DNA of 64,000 bases from Crambe crambe. Its lineage: Eukaryota; Porifera; Demospongiae; Poecilosclerida; Crambeidae. Every line of letters begins with the position of its first letter. The first letter of the stretch is position 1. Of this stretch, positions 13,623 through 26,351 are shown piece after piece. The DNA lies in the NCBI GenBank assembly GCA_963924555.1, contig OZ004584.1, positions 3,347,001-3,411,000 on the forward strand. Reading direction: 5' to 3'. Under the pieces are notes generated by a model that saw only the letters and a program-made list of their open reading frames with translations, did no database searches and was not told the origin of the DNA. The position numbers and the translations under genes were made by a program.

Positions 13623-14325
13623 AACCGCAATGGAGTTCTCTTTTGTACCCTTTTTTTTTCTGCAAGATCACCCACTTGATTGCAATTCCATCAGTTACAG
13701 CATCACAACATCACCTGTGTGCTACATCACATCACATGACACCATCCCCAACCCCCCACCATATTATATGTCAAACTTTGATTTCATTAGTCAGTCCATC
13801 GTCCCATTTCAAAAGGAAAAAAAAAAGTTAGTGTGAATCTTCTCCTTGAGTTTTCATCTGTGTGTGTACATCATAATTATCATTTAATTTAAAAAAAATA
13901 CTCCCTGATGTGTTCTATATCCACTTATTCATTTTTTTTCCTCTGCTGCCAACATCAATTGCAAAGGTCCTATAGCCAACCAAATTGAACCATGCTCAAC
14001 TACAGATCCAGTTGTATTATAATCAAATATCTACAGTCAGTCATCAACTATAAACTACAGAGGAAAAAAGAAAAAGAAAGAAAAAAAAAACAACAAAAAA
14101 ACTTATTAGTTTTAAAGTTAATACATTGTCTTATCACTTTCCTCATTTTATTTATGATTGTTTCTTCTTAGGCCTTTCTTATTCCCTAGTTGCCATGTGA
14201 AATGACCAGAATTCATAATTCAATTTCTATTACTTTGTATATGTTGAGTTGCTTTGCTTATTCTCTATTATTATTGTATAGACCACATGCCGACAAAGTT
14301 CATTAAAATTGATTTGAGTTTTCAG

Positions 14326-14331
14326 AATAAA
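14326..14331 (+). terminator. Poly(A) signal AATAAA, IGF2BP-like gene
   Basis: Canonical AATAAA in a T/GT-rich context 0.95 kb after the stop codon. The 3' UTR from 13375 is AT-rich and has no competing gene. The signal sits under 250 bases from the stop codon of the convergent USP40 gene. Confidence 0.6.
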
Positions 14332-14390
14332 GTTGGTTAGTTTCTTTTTTCAATAACCCACAAAATATGTAAAAAAGAAGGAAAAAAGAG

Positions 14391-14489
14391 TACTTATTAA
14401 GAGTACATACTATTTATTAAGAGTACATACTATTTATTAAGAGTACATACTATTTATTAAGAGTACATACTATTTATTAAGAATACATT
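14391..14489 (-). terminator. Tandem 20-bp repeat carrying four minus-strand poly(A) signals (USP40 3' end)
   Basis: The unit TATTTATTAAGAGTACATAC is repeated about five times with period 20. On the minus strand each of four units (plus-strand TTTATT at 14413, 14433, 14453 and 14473) reads AATAAA, 83-148 bases past the USP40 stop codon. This is the expected place for its poly(A) signal, so the signal appears to be multiplied in tandem. Confidence 0.65.
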
Positions 14490-14560
14490 ATATTATAGGC
14501 ATTTATACATGTAGGCAATAATTAAAGAGTTGTCATTCACAGTACAGTATATGACAGGAA

Positions 14561-17500
14561 TTACTTTGATCTGTAATCTGGCACAAATATCTTGATCCCA
14601 CGCTCTGGTCTTCTCTGGCGCTTCTCCTTGGGACCAAACAGGTCGTGATCTTCTTTAGCTTTACGTCTGAATCACGGAAATAATTGAAAAGATCATTAAC
14701 CCTCATGCTAGGTAAAGGGTCAAATACAATACAGGGGAAGGTGAAGTTGCTGGATAAAAAGGCCTCTTTGCAGAATAAACAGTACTTCCTGTCAATATGG
14801 TGGTTAGGGAACTGATTAAGTAATTCAGGGACTATTATGGTGGCAAAGGAATTTGTTTTTGCTTTTTGTTATTGTTGTTGTTATTGTTGTTTGGGGGAGG
14901 CAATTAATGTCTTTCAAAAATAGAGGGGGGTAGGACCTGTACCTTTTCCTTTTATCTTCCTGGATAGCCAGTAATAACATCTTGCCCTTGTCATCTTCAG
15001 GGGTGGAGAAATCCTTGTCACTTTCATCACAGACTCTCAAATCCTGAGTGACAGCAAGAAAATAATTTCAGCTCAGAAAAAAAATAATTTTTTTTCCAAT
15101 GGTTTATCACATGTCACTATATTAATTAAGTTGTATCCATGTACTGTCTTACAACAACTCTGATGTGAAGATACACGACTAGGAAGGATGAGAATTTGTG
15201 CAGATTCTGAATGCCCTGTATCTGACGCTAACTGTGTGGTCTACATTTGGAGACTCAAGTAGTCTGACCCTATATGAACTACTCTAGATACAACACATGC
15301 AGGTTACCTTATTAGTTACTTCGTAGAAGGAAATCATCATTCAAGGGGGAGGGGGGGGGGGATTCTGTGATGGCTTTCACTATAATTTTTAACCCACAAA
15401 AATTATGCTGATTCAACACACAGGATGTCATTGTGCCACATTGATTTGATGAACTGCAGTTATCTCATCGCCACTCACCATGGTGAACTCTAAAACAATC
15501 AGAGCTTGAGCTTGAGCACACATTATTAACTCTAAAGCTTGAGCATACATTGTTAACTCTAAAGTTTGAGGACACATTGTTGATTCTTAGAGTTTGAGTA
15601 CACATTGTTGACATTGTTGACTCTAAAGATTGAGCACACATTGTAGACTCTTAAAGTTTGAGCACACATTGTTGACTCTAAAGCTGCATGTTGTTAACTC
15701 TAAAGCTTGAGCATCCATTGTTGACTCTAAAGCTTAAGCACACATTAACTCTAAAGCTTGAGCTCACATTGTAGGCTCTAAAGCACACATGCATTATTGA
15801 CTCTAAAGCTTGAGCACCCATTGTTGACTCTAAAGCTTGAGCACCCATTGTTGACTCTAAAGCTTGAGCACCCATTGTTGACTCTAAAGCTTGAGCACCC
15901 ATTGTTGACTCTAAAGCTTGAGCACCCATTATTGACTCTAAAGCTTGAGCACCCATTGTTGACTCTAAAGCTTGAGCACCCATTGTTGACTCTAAAGCTT
16001 GAGCACCCATTGTTGACTCTAAAGGAATCAGAGATATTGCAGGAAATGTTTGTGCTGGAAATTCTGTGGCATGATTTTTCAAAAAAAAATTCCCTCACAG
16101 CTGCTGTGAATGCACAGTATTGTGCATGCCTAGTATTCGAGAGACTATTTTAAAGCTAGCACATACACACTTTTCAAATACTGACAGCTCAATTCAGACC
16201 CTTTACCACACGCATTATAATTATTATGAAGAGCACACATTGGTTAATGTTGCTAGCTCAGCAAATACTTTTTTCTGCTCATTCCAATGATTAATGTAAC
16301 TTCAGAGACTGTTTGCATGTTTGAGTTATGAAGTGGGCCCAGTGTTTCCCCCAGTATACTAAATGCAGGGCGGCCACCCTGTTTAGATATAGAACTTCAA
16401 AGAAAGTGGGTTGGGCTATGGCACTAATTGAATTATATTCTCATGAATATACTTAAATACCCTGTTTGAAAGTACAGCTAGGGGAGACTCTGGGGCCCAT
16501 TACTTGATGGTAATTATGAAAGGGTATGCTGTAAGTTGGTGAGAAAAACACACTAATGCCAAAATGGTCTTCTGCAAATTGTTTTATGAACTTGGCACAG
16601 TTATTCCAATGCTACAGGCAATTATTAACTACACCTACATTACTCATTCCTTCCTGGAAAAGAACTTATTAGAGAAATTTCTCTGAATCTCTACCAGCTA
16701 GTAAGAGAAAAATGATGGATCCAAGTATCCAGTTTTTGAACTGAGTAAGTCGATTACATGACATCACAGTACTTTTCTCCCACTAACGCAATCAGTGTGC
16801 TTCACTCACCCAATAACTATAACTATCTTGAGCTCCTATTAGCTAATGCATTTAAACGCACCCACTAAGCAGAGGTAAGAATATGCAACCAGTGCAGTGT
16901 TTATGGACTATCAGAGGTGTTAAGAGGTCCTAGCCTCGTCCCCTCTCTCACTGGTATAGTCTCTCATGAAGAAAAGGTAAAGTATTGCACGGGAGGAAAG
17001 GAAAAAGAAGAAGAAAGATACCTTTTCTTCGTGAGAGACTATACCAGTGAGAGAGGAAGGCCTGGGAACGAGGCTAAAGAGGTCCCATGGCAATGACAAG
17101 CAGGAAAAAACCTGTACAGAGTGCCTATATCAACAGTGCATTGGAGCTAGACACAAAAAATTCATTACACAGCTAGACCATACCACGAGGCTGGCGGCTA
17201 AAGGATTCAACCGATTTCAAAACCAGAGAGTGGTACAAGAGCTTTCATAGGGACAAGATAGGGCTGATACATCTATTGTCCAACCTGCCAGGTGTTGTTA
17301 GATGGAATATCAATATGATTTTACCATTGTACTTATTAGTATATATAATATACCTACTCTTCAGTCTTTTATTGTGTATAAAACATACAGCATTGAATTT
17401 GGTGGATATTCGAACAAGTGATAGAGATCCTAAATTGAATGGGAAGGAGAGTGATGATTTACTACACTCCACGACCATATTATTGTCATTGGCACATGGA

Positions 17501-20500
17501 GATTAAGTACTTTTAACCATCATTGAAGAGCGGCCAAAACATTTACATACCTCTAGGGATGGAAATTTACGATATACATTTCAAATGTACAATGCAGAAA
17601 TGAAAAACTGCTCCAGGCAATTTTAATGAAGTCATTAGTGGGATGATAATTAGCAAAGCTGAGCATACATAAATTAGCTAGCCATGAAAAGGGTGAGCTG
17701 GCCATGAAAAGGGTGAGCAGTCCAAGAGATAACATTAGGTGTTGTTGTTATATGCAAACCTACCCATGATCAAAATCACTTACTACACTTCTTATATGCA
17801 ATCAGAATAGAGTTTGAGATAGTCACTGGTATTGACTGACCAATTATGCAGTACTGCCTGAAGGTTTAACTAAATCTCCTGCTTTACAGGTCACCTGCAC
17901 TAGCAACAGAATATTCAGCAACAGTGTAACATGACTGATATGAACCAACAATACCAAATCCATAACTATTTTGAGTTCATAACATGAAAGGAAATCAAAC
18001 ACATCCTACACACCAATGGGAGAGAAGAGCAGTCAACACATAAGCTTAAGCTTAGGAGGAGCTTAAGGATATTACAGGAGCACTACAGGCATCAGGGTCC
18101 CACACACTAGTATACAGACTCACAGTTGTATAGCAACTTCAAAAGGTCAACCAAAGGTCACCTATTTTGAAGATTAATTAAAATTCCTAATTAGTACCTA
18201 TATTCATTTTAATACAGGATTGAAAATGAAACGATGGATTCTAGTTTCTTTGTTATTCTCAAAAAGAGCTGGTGGCTCCGAATAGCTTAATAACCCAGTC
18301 TCAAGTAGTGTGTAGGCACTTGACTTGTTTACTACAGAGCTTGTATAACTCAAGTTGCAGCTCAACTCAACTATGGACTACAGGATTGTGTTAAGCAAAC
18401 TTCTGAAGTGTAAACATTTTTGCTTCATTAAGTCCGGTCTCATAATCCTTATGATTTATGGTTAGGTTAATCACCTATCTAATTCTTAATTAGACTTTAT
18501 AACTTTTAAAAACCATAATTAACTTAGGCTCGGTTGTTATAGTGAGCAACACTGGTCACTAAATTGGACCACTATCCTCTTTCGCTAAATGCTAACTCAA
18601 TAATCTGCACTAAAATTAATGACAGCTATAAAGTTTGCCACACAATTTAATTAGTAGTCCATTACTATGGATATTTAATTAGCAGTCACTATGGATATTT
18701 AATTAGCAGTCCCATATTTAATTAGCAGGTTTGGACCACCAGACTAAAATGAACTCCAATAATTACATGTGTTGCTAAGAATTTAATTTTCTCTATATAA
18801 AGCTTCATATTCGTGAAGAAGAAAAAAAGATGAGATTTCCACTGATAAATTATGTCCCAGTGTCAACGCTCCAATATTCTGTAGGGTACATATCACCATT
18901 CACAATCAGGACATCACCCAGCCCTTTCCAGCAAGCACACTGCAGATGTCCATAAAACTATGTACAGGCGCTACACTCAACCACATTCAAAGAGATTGAT
19001 GAAACCCACTACATATAGTAGAGTAAACTGATACTTAATTGTGTATGGTGTGGTCAAATCTTACCTTCCACATCAGTCACTCCCACAACTATGCAATTAA
19101 AAGCACAGTACATGAGAGGAGCCACCCTGGGGAGCACCCCAGGGATATCCCACCTGTAGGGATAGCCCACAGGCCCACATATCTACAGGGCATCACCCTC
19201 CCTACTTGAAGCAAAGCCTAACAGTAGTATCCACAGGCTTAATTAGGGCTCTAAGGACATTATAATTTATTCATAGATGCATTTCCCCATTGAAATTGAT
19301 CAAGAGGGATGGCAGCTACCGAGATATAACCCTGTAGTGTCACTCTGTGCACTATATCTCTCTGTGCACTATATACTGGACACTTATAGCATCTGAATAC
19401 CATCACTTCTTGAACAATCGAATTTGCAGGCACATCAGTTTCTCATGCAGCTGCTATTAGAAATCTGGCACATGTACAGCTGCTACAGTTTGTTCATTAA
19501 TGTACATACTACACCCACTATTCCTGTGACTACCCAAGGTGATGAAATCACATTGTGGCTGGTGTATCACATTATGTGACTCATTAGCAGTAGCATAATA
19601 CATTACACAGAAATTAGACCTGCCCTGCTGTGCCCAATATAATAGTAGCTTGATTGCGAAGAGGATATATAAACACCTCATTACATAATTTGCTGCAATC
19701 GATCAAGTGACTAAAGATGATCCACTATTATCATATTTAGAAGAAGCCATACTTTTGGACACAATAATGGCTGGTTGAGTCCATACATAATCACGACTCC
19801 AGATCACACCATGGGGCCAATCACATCATGACATGGCAAGTCTAATGTGCTAATACTTGATGACTGGATGGAGTCACATACATGCTGATCACATTCATCA
19901 TGCAAGCATACTAGACCATGATAACTGGCTACATTATGTGATATGACTTGTGCCAAACCTGTTCTAGTCTCATGGCATGGCTGGGATAACTACACATGTA
20001 CCAATGCATTATAAGAGTGTGGGAATTGGAAACACTCAATACAGGTGTGTACTTGATCACACAGCATACTGCCCCTATGAACCAGGAGAGAGGAGGGGCC
20101 ATTATACAGTGACAGCATACTGCCCAGAAAGAGGAAGAACCATACAGGGCCATTATACATGTTGGACTAACAAACAATCTGTGGTTTACTTATATTCAAA
20201 TTTCCATTAATTAACCACATCAAAACAAATTTGTGTAAACTGTGGTACAAAAGTGGTACGTGCTAGCTTGGTTGAATTTCAAGGCGAAATGAACAAATTC
20301 GTCACTGGGACATCTCCTAGGTTCGATACTGGGACATGCTCCCTTAGGCTCGTCACTAGAACATGCTCTCTCTGATAAGTTATTACAGACCTTGATGCCA
20401 ATGGTGTCTCCATCTCGCAGCAGGAAGGGAGAATTCTTGATGTTTGCCTTTGTGCCATGCCCTCCCTTCTTGCGACCACGTTTAGATTCAGACTGTATAG

Positions 20501-23500
20501 AGAATATGCAGATATAGCATCAGTATAACCATAATCACACAATGTGGTAGCATCAAAGCTTTCAATGGCCAACCTAATTTCAGTGCTTATAGTACTAGGC
20601 TTCATCAATCTAAGGGCTGGAAATAACTGCTGGTCACTGGACTATTTGGCATGTGGATGTGGATGTCCAACCAACTCTTTATAATAACCAATCAAATCGA
20701 GTGTCATATTTCTAGCTCTGCCTTGTATCACTGTATAAAGCTAATGGCTTCAGAGAGTCCCACTATGAACTCACTCAAACAGAACTGACTGCAGGCCTCA
20801 ACCTTGCACATACCTGATATGAATCTTCAATAACTGTCCAGTTAAACGCTTCAATCTTATGCTTAGCTATTCGGAACTTATCCAGGGGGATGTCTAGTAG
20901 CCGGGAGAGGTGTGAACGCAGGCCATGTGGAGTGCTAGAGCCTTTACACGATTCATCAATATTATACACCACCTAGCAGGAAAGAATTTGGTAAAGGGTC
21001 AACATTTTGTAGTTGGTAAAGGGTCAATATGCCTAAATACCTACCTCAGTCAGTGGTCCATAGGTTCTTTCATGTGAAGATCTCATACATATATTGAAGA
21101 CTAGAGTAGATGTCCTACAATTATTAAAAAGTTTTCATCAAGAAGAACCAAGGTATAGAGGTGGAATTATGTTCCACAATTTATCTCCTAGACATTACTC
21201 ACGTGAGGTTTTCTTCATATTTAAGGAGTTGGCAACAGATTTGAGTATCAGAAGAGAGTTTGAGACGTCTGAAATAAACAAAAAGAAAAACAAGGAGACA
21301 TAAAAATAACAGTATGTGATGTCTCTGTTCAAAATTTCATGTCTTATACTCAATTCCTTATATTTATAGAAATCTAATATCTTGGTTTCAGAGTATTGCA
21401 AATTGCAATAAGGAACCCGATTCCCCCATATATGACTTGTCAGTTTCATAATTCCTTATAAGGAAACATGATCTCGGTTCATAATTCCATATAAAGAAAC
21501 CTACTTTTCAGTTTTGCAAATTTCTTACGATTCCTGGGAGGAATTCTCATTTCCTTATAAGGAAACAAATTCTTATTCTTCCGGAATCAAAAATTACATT
21601 TTCTTATAAGGAAATAAATTGTTTTATCCATATAAGGAAACCTGATTTGTCAGTTCATAATTCCTTGTAAGGAAAACATTTGTTACACCCATAATTTATA
21701 TGGAAACCTAATTAGTTAGTTTCATAATTCCTTATAAGGAAGTAAAATTTTCACCCATAAGGAAACAGTTTCACAATTCCATATAATTTTATTAGGAATC
21801 TGATATCCCTTCCCTATTTCTTAATTTCACATTTCCATGCAACTCTATCTCGAAATAGCTATAAGGAAACTTCTCCTTCGTAGCTGTAGCTACTAATTTG
21901 TTTTAAAAATTTGATGCTGTATGGTGACTATTTTAACAAGGATCATTGCTAATATGCACAGATATTTTCTTACAGTAAGTTTTATGCAAAGGTTCAAAAG
22001 TTAAACAGTAAGAATCTGCAGCTGATCAGTTTCCCACTTTTACAAACCTCAAACCTCCCTCCTCACACATAAATTTACTTTGCACCAGAATTTTTATCGT
22101 TATTATTTTACTGTTTCCTCTCTTTACACTTAATTCTTCTCATTACTTTGCTTCTTAGCAGATCAAGCATTGAAACAGCAATAATTTTGTTCGGTGCACA
22201 CAGGCAGTACAAAACTTGCTGTGCACATAACCACAGCAATTAGTTTCGTTTCAGGAGAAGTTTGGATTTTACAAGACGCATTATAGAAATAAAAATGGGA
22301 GGATTTTCAGGAAAAGATGGTTTCCTCATAATTATGAAGAAAAAACAGAGCAAAGAATTCTGAGACATTGGGAGTGGTGGAAGGAACAAGATTTTTGTAT
22401 ACTTTCAGTGTGTGAGTTCGATACTGAAATATTATGCTTTCATGTGGTTAGTGAGTGAACACTGTATCTTTAGCTGGCTAAGTTCATATGTATGATTCCT
22501 CAAGCTGAATTTGAATGAGAGTTCTTGGAAATCGTTAATTTTGAGGTGAGTTGATTCTAAGCTATATTATGCTGCTTTTGCATTATTCTTTTCCTATTGG
22601 CCTCAAGATTTTGCCATAACTGCTGTGAAGCTGGGGGCAGCCAGACAAAGAGTTTTCTGGGAAAGGTTGTTCCGACTCGACTGATGCTGAACAATGCTGA
22701 ATGGTGGATATCTAGCTCTTCCAGGACTATGATTGTCTATTTGCTTCTATGGTGTTCCTGGAGCATCATAGAAGTAGAAGACTTGAGAGAAGTTGAAGAA
22801 TGGGAGGTGCACTCATCTCACCTTCAGGTTTTTCATGCAAGACTTATTTAAACGTAGATACTATTTAAACTGTATATAATTACTGATCTTTTGCACAATG
22901 AGACAAAACAAAGTAATGAGCAAACTCCATTATAACCTAAGCTGCAAGGAAGTGAATTTTTATCTCTATGCTGTTTTCAATTGAGGTGCCAGATAGTGAA
23001 GGGTTTAGATAATCAAAGGTTCACTGTATATGTGGAAAATTAGTACATAGCTCACCTTAGAGTGTGTGAACCTTGTTTATATATCTTTCCAGGTCGACCC
23101 TTTACCAGTTCTCTTATTCTCAGGAAACCATTGGTAGGAATAATACTGTCTGAAAACTAATAGTACACCAGTATTATGAAGAGTACAGAGCACATATTAT
23201 TGTTATCCAGTAAGGATTATTCCATTCTGAAATGCCAAGCCATATAATTATGTATAATGAATGACTAAAGTACATTAAACCACTGCTACTAAAATACCAG
23301 GATGCATGTACATACATACATGAAAGGTGACTTACTGCAGGTAGTGTGAGGATCTGCATCTTCAGGTCATCCACAGTGGAGTCCCTATTGACTTCAACAG
23401 TTCCTACTTCCAGGAATTCCCCAGGCACCTTAGGATAGAACTGAGAGGGAGACAGTGAGGGATCCACAGTCTAGTACAAGAAGAAGAACATTACTTTTCT

Positions 23501-25415
23501 GTCCCCCCTCCCTCCACTCCCTCCCACCTCTCCCTTCACCCACTCCCTCCCACCTTTCCCCTTACCCACTCCCCTTTCTTCTCACCCACTCCCTCCCACC
23601 TCTCCCCTCACCTACTCCTTCCCACCTCTCCTTCATTCCCTCTTACCTCTCCCCTCACCCACTCACCCTCAGAATCATACATGCTCTGTATCCAAGAGGG
23701 TTGGCAAGCATTATCTACATGTATGATACCTGAAAAATTACTAACCCAACCCAGGTATCTGTATTGACACTGAAAGTACAAGATAATCCTCTACGAACCT
23801 CTGTAGCACTGTCTTCCATGCTGGAGACTACACTGCCTTCTTGGGATGAGCTGTCCAACATGCTGGAGGAAGTAGTCCTCTCACTCTCAGTGGTCCCTCC
23901 ACTAAGGGAAGAAGGAGACCCAACTGACGCTATCAGTGGCCTCAGTGGTAAAGAAGGTTCATCGTGCGGAGTGAAGAGGAAAATTGGTAGTCTGATATAT
24001 CCCTAGACAGGTACAGTGTGCATGTACAGGAAAATTACAATCCATCCTGACCAATAACCCAATAACTATTACTGACTTCAAAATGTTTTAATAGTTAAAT
24101 ACATGCTCCCTTATAAAAGTTGGAACTTGATATAAGTAAGTAGCTGGCTTTCCCATGTGCATGATTGTTCCCTTCTTCTCTACTGTAGATGATTACCTTG
24201 GGAGGTAGTTTCCCACTCACTACCAGCAACAAGTCTCCCGACTTCACCTTCTCTTCCTCTAATGTTGCCATCTATAAGGAGTAGAATGCAGTTAAGAATC
24301 AAAACATGTACATTAGTGGGTAGTTTTTACATACATCACCTGCATCTATTAAGGAGAGTTGGTGCGGGCTCAGAATAGCGTATGGAAAGCATCATTTGCC
24401 AAACTCAGTTCTGGCAGTTTAGGTTTATCCTCATAGCCCACCTACTGTACAGCAGGAAAGTTCCGTGGGGGGAAATTTTCGTGGATTTACACTTCATTTT
24501 TTCTTATAAAAATTTTATCCCACAAGAAAATTTCATGCTATACAACATTTACTGTGGTTATACTCGTACTCTACCATCATTCGGTAAGGATCATCAATGA
24601 CTGTTCCACATACAACACTGACCTCATCATCAAGGACACCATTTTCTTCCCCACACCAATCAGTCTTACACAGATGCCAGCAATCTCCTACACAAGAGTC
24701 CAATCATATACACACACATCATATCACACCACCTTATGTCCAGGCTAGGCTAAACTAGACTAGAATTTTTTTACCCTGCATGAAGAACAAGAGGTTTAGA
24801 ATATTTTGTACTTATAGATAACTTGCAATATCTAATAGTATAAGGAAATAGTCCCAAGTCTGACCCCACCTACAAATGCATTGCAGCAAGAGTTAATATA
24901 TGTACCTGTGAGCCCCAGGGTCATGACCATGACACTGCAACACTCTCCCACTGTCATCTTCTTCTCCACAATCACCTCACTCACTGCCTTGCTTCCACCT
25001 GACACCACACTCGAGCTGGATAGCGAACACTTCAGGACTACCTATAGATACAACATTACATGTACTCCACCTGAATATTGATCATTTCATAGACTTCATG
25101 ATCTGATGTAATTTATTAACTGAACATGTTTCAAACAGGCTTTAATAAAACACTCCACAAAGCTACCAATAAACATGAGTTTGAAGTGGCTGAAATGAAT
25201 GCATTTGATTTCTACCTAGGACTGGTAAAGGAGTACCATGCCCTAAACAAAGCAGACAATATGAAATATTTGTACCTGAGTAGCCTGAGGTGGTTTCCCT
25301 GGTTCCATAATGACCTTTTGACCCTGAACTATTTCAGCTTCTGTAAGTGGTTGATACTCATACAAAGGTGGTCCCAGTACACATGTATCTGTCTCCACTC
25401 GGAATCTCACATCCC
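14561..25415 (-). CDS. USP40: Ubiquitin carboxyl-terminal hydrolase 40, C-terminal half
   Basis: Deubiquitinase family; this part holds ubiquitin-like folds, not the catalytic domain. Thirteen exons read in phase on the minus strand: 25276-25415, 24906-25041, 24575-24687, 24197-24271, 23730-24002, 23320-23470, 23056-23149, 21203-21268, 21045-21114, 20814-20972, 20391-20492, 14943-15043 and 14561-14666 (TAA). They total 527 residues. Diagnostic stretches against the human USP40 C terminus as I remember it: CKTDWCGEENG, SGDLLLVVSGKLPPKG, EVGTVEVNRDSTVDDLK, RSSHERTYGPL, IPLDKFRIAKH and LLRDGDTIGIK followed by DFSTPEDDKGK. The exon at 23320 uses a GTATGT donor rather than the GTAAGT at 23335, because only that keeps phase with the next exon. 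Most introns are 70-350 bases; two exceed 1.7 kb. The first exon needs one base from an upstream exon. Confidence 0.88.
15487..16025. repeat. 27-bp minisatellite GACTCTAAAGCTTGAGCACC, homogeneous at its right end
   Basis: A degenerate half (15487-15790) is followed by nearly identical 27-bp units (15795-16025). Because 27 is divisible by three, the array stays open in several frames on both strands and creates false repetitive proteins. It lies inside a USP40 intron. Confidence 0.9.
16922..17085. mobile_element. 146-bp fold-back MITE with 9-bp target duplication
   Basis: The element 16931-17076 starts TAGCCTCGT and ends ACGAGGCTA. It has long inverted arms that include CACTGGTATAGTCTCTCA in both orientations. 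It is flanked by the exact 9-bp duplication AAGAGGTCC at 16922-16930 and 17077-17085. A 9-bp duplication suggests Mutator-like mobilisation, and 8-9 bp also occurs near the hAT range. It has no coding capacity. Confidence 0.88.
21340..21870. repeat. Degenerate satellite with palindromic TTCCTTATAAGGAA and four CArG boxes
   Basis: About ten spaced repeats of TTCATAATTCCTTATAAGGA lie in a USP40 intron. Four match the SRF consensus CC(A/T)6GG exactly: 21454-21463, 21553-21562, 21628-21637 (CCATATAAGG) and 21730-21739. Several others miss by one base. Whether SRF binds is unknown. Confidence 0.7.
23494..23672. repeat. C-rich minisatellite (G-rich on the transcribed minus strand)
   Basis: CCCACTCCCTCCCACCTCTC-type units fill most of a 259-base USP40 intron. 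On the minus strand, GGG runs at 23532-23551 fit a four-tract G-quadruplex pattern. The repeat also contains several GTGAGT and GTAAGA donor-like sites. Confidence 0.8.
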
Positions 25416-25737
25416 CTAATAACATAATATACACAATACACTGCTATACACTGCTGAAAGGAATAGGATCATGAACACTTTCATTTCCTCTGCATGCAGA
25501 GCAAGAGGTTCGTATATGAAGTATGTAGCTATCTGTCTACAAAAATTCAAAAAAGCTACATGTAAAGTTTCACTACTTGGATAGTGGTAACTAAAAAAAG
25601 GCAGAGTGGTTTTCTGAACTGTCAAATCAAACTCAATTTGAAGCACACCAAGGTATAGGTGAAACGGTCATGTGTTTATCACAGGTTAATAATTAATGTA
25701 CTAATCTATGCAATGAATGGGTAAGAGAAGTAGCTGG

Positions 25738-26200
25738 ACATGCATAGCATCTTCGTTTCTACAAAGCCTCATCTCAATATTGTCAGTGGTTTGGTCTTTT
25801 GGCTGATTATAGAATTATGGAGGGTTTGCCAGAAGAACTACAGTTAGTACAACTTCCTCCATTCCATAGAAGTTTGAAGGTCTCTTAATGAGTAACCCTC
25901 TTGTTCCATCACAGAAAAAAAAGTGAGTGAAAAAGTGTCCATCAGCAGTAGTTGAAGAATTAAGAAGAGGGATTTGAAAGAAATTCAAAAATAGATATCT
26001 GCTTAAATGTGTTGTCTTGGGAGTTCAACTAACACCAGAAAATATTCAGGTGGGGGGGATTAAGATTTCTGAATTTTGAGAGGGGGGAGCTAAGTGCTGG
26101 CAACTGGTTTTCTCAGAGGGGGAAAAATCATTTTCGAGGGGGAGAGGGCCCTGCCCCTACCTTAAACAGGATTGCTAGCAGTTCCATCCTGAGATCACTG
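25738..26200 (-). pseudogene. Remnant of a fibrinogen-like receptor gene (exon 2 and scraps of exon 1)
   Basis: The stretch 25750-25915 matches exon 2 of copy A but is riddled with changes. Short matches to exon 1 follow, such as TGTTGTCTTGGG near 26010 and GCTAGCAGTTCCATCCTGAG near 26170. The order is scrambled and no frame is open. It lies between USP40 exon 25276-25415 and copy A. Confidence 0.6.
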
Positions 26201-26351
26201 AGAACTACATATGTACATGCATCTATTAGCTTCATGGATTATTTTGAATCACACAAAATCAAGTAGCTAGCAAGCCAATCAAAATTATTGCAATAAAAAA
26301 AAGTATACTAACATGGAAGTCATGTGTGCAGTTATGCATTTATGATGAATT

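Larger units (their letters stand above)
15044..20390 (-). other. Long USP40 intron, mostly repeats
   Basis: 5.3 kb between two USP40 C-terminal exons, against 70-350 bases for most introns here. It contains a G run (about 15348), the 27-bp minisatellite (15487-16025), a 146-bp fold-back element (16931-17076) and a small TTTAATTAGCAGTC repeat (18650-18730). The rest, 17086-20390, shows no supported gene. The short open frames there have no neighbours, splice context or motifs. Confidence 0.65.

Noticed and set aside
14401..14480. CRISPR-like array (regular 20-bp repeats)
   Set aside because: There are no spacers; this is a simple tandem repeat in a eukaryotic 3' region.
15678..16153. Three repetitive open frames on both strands (LESTMGAQA, FRVNNGCSS, LTLKLEHPL repeats)
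   Set aside because: They are the 27-bp minisatellite read in different frames; the unit length divisible by three keeps them open. There are no splice sites or conserved start.
22597..22851. 84-residue plus-strand open frame in a USP40 intron
   Set aside because: No recognisable motif, no splice context and no second exon; also no minus-strand USP40 similarity there. Possibly chance.
25416..25460. Using a more upstream acceptor so the 60753 exon joins the 25276-25415 exon directly in phase
   Set aside because: The only phase-compatible AGs (GTATAG, AGCAG) lack a pyrimidine tract, and the strong TTTCAG nearby gives an in-frame stop. A missing exon is more likely.
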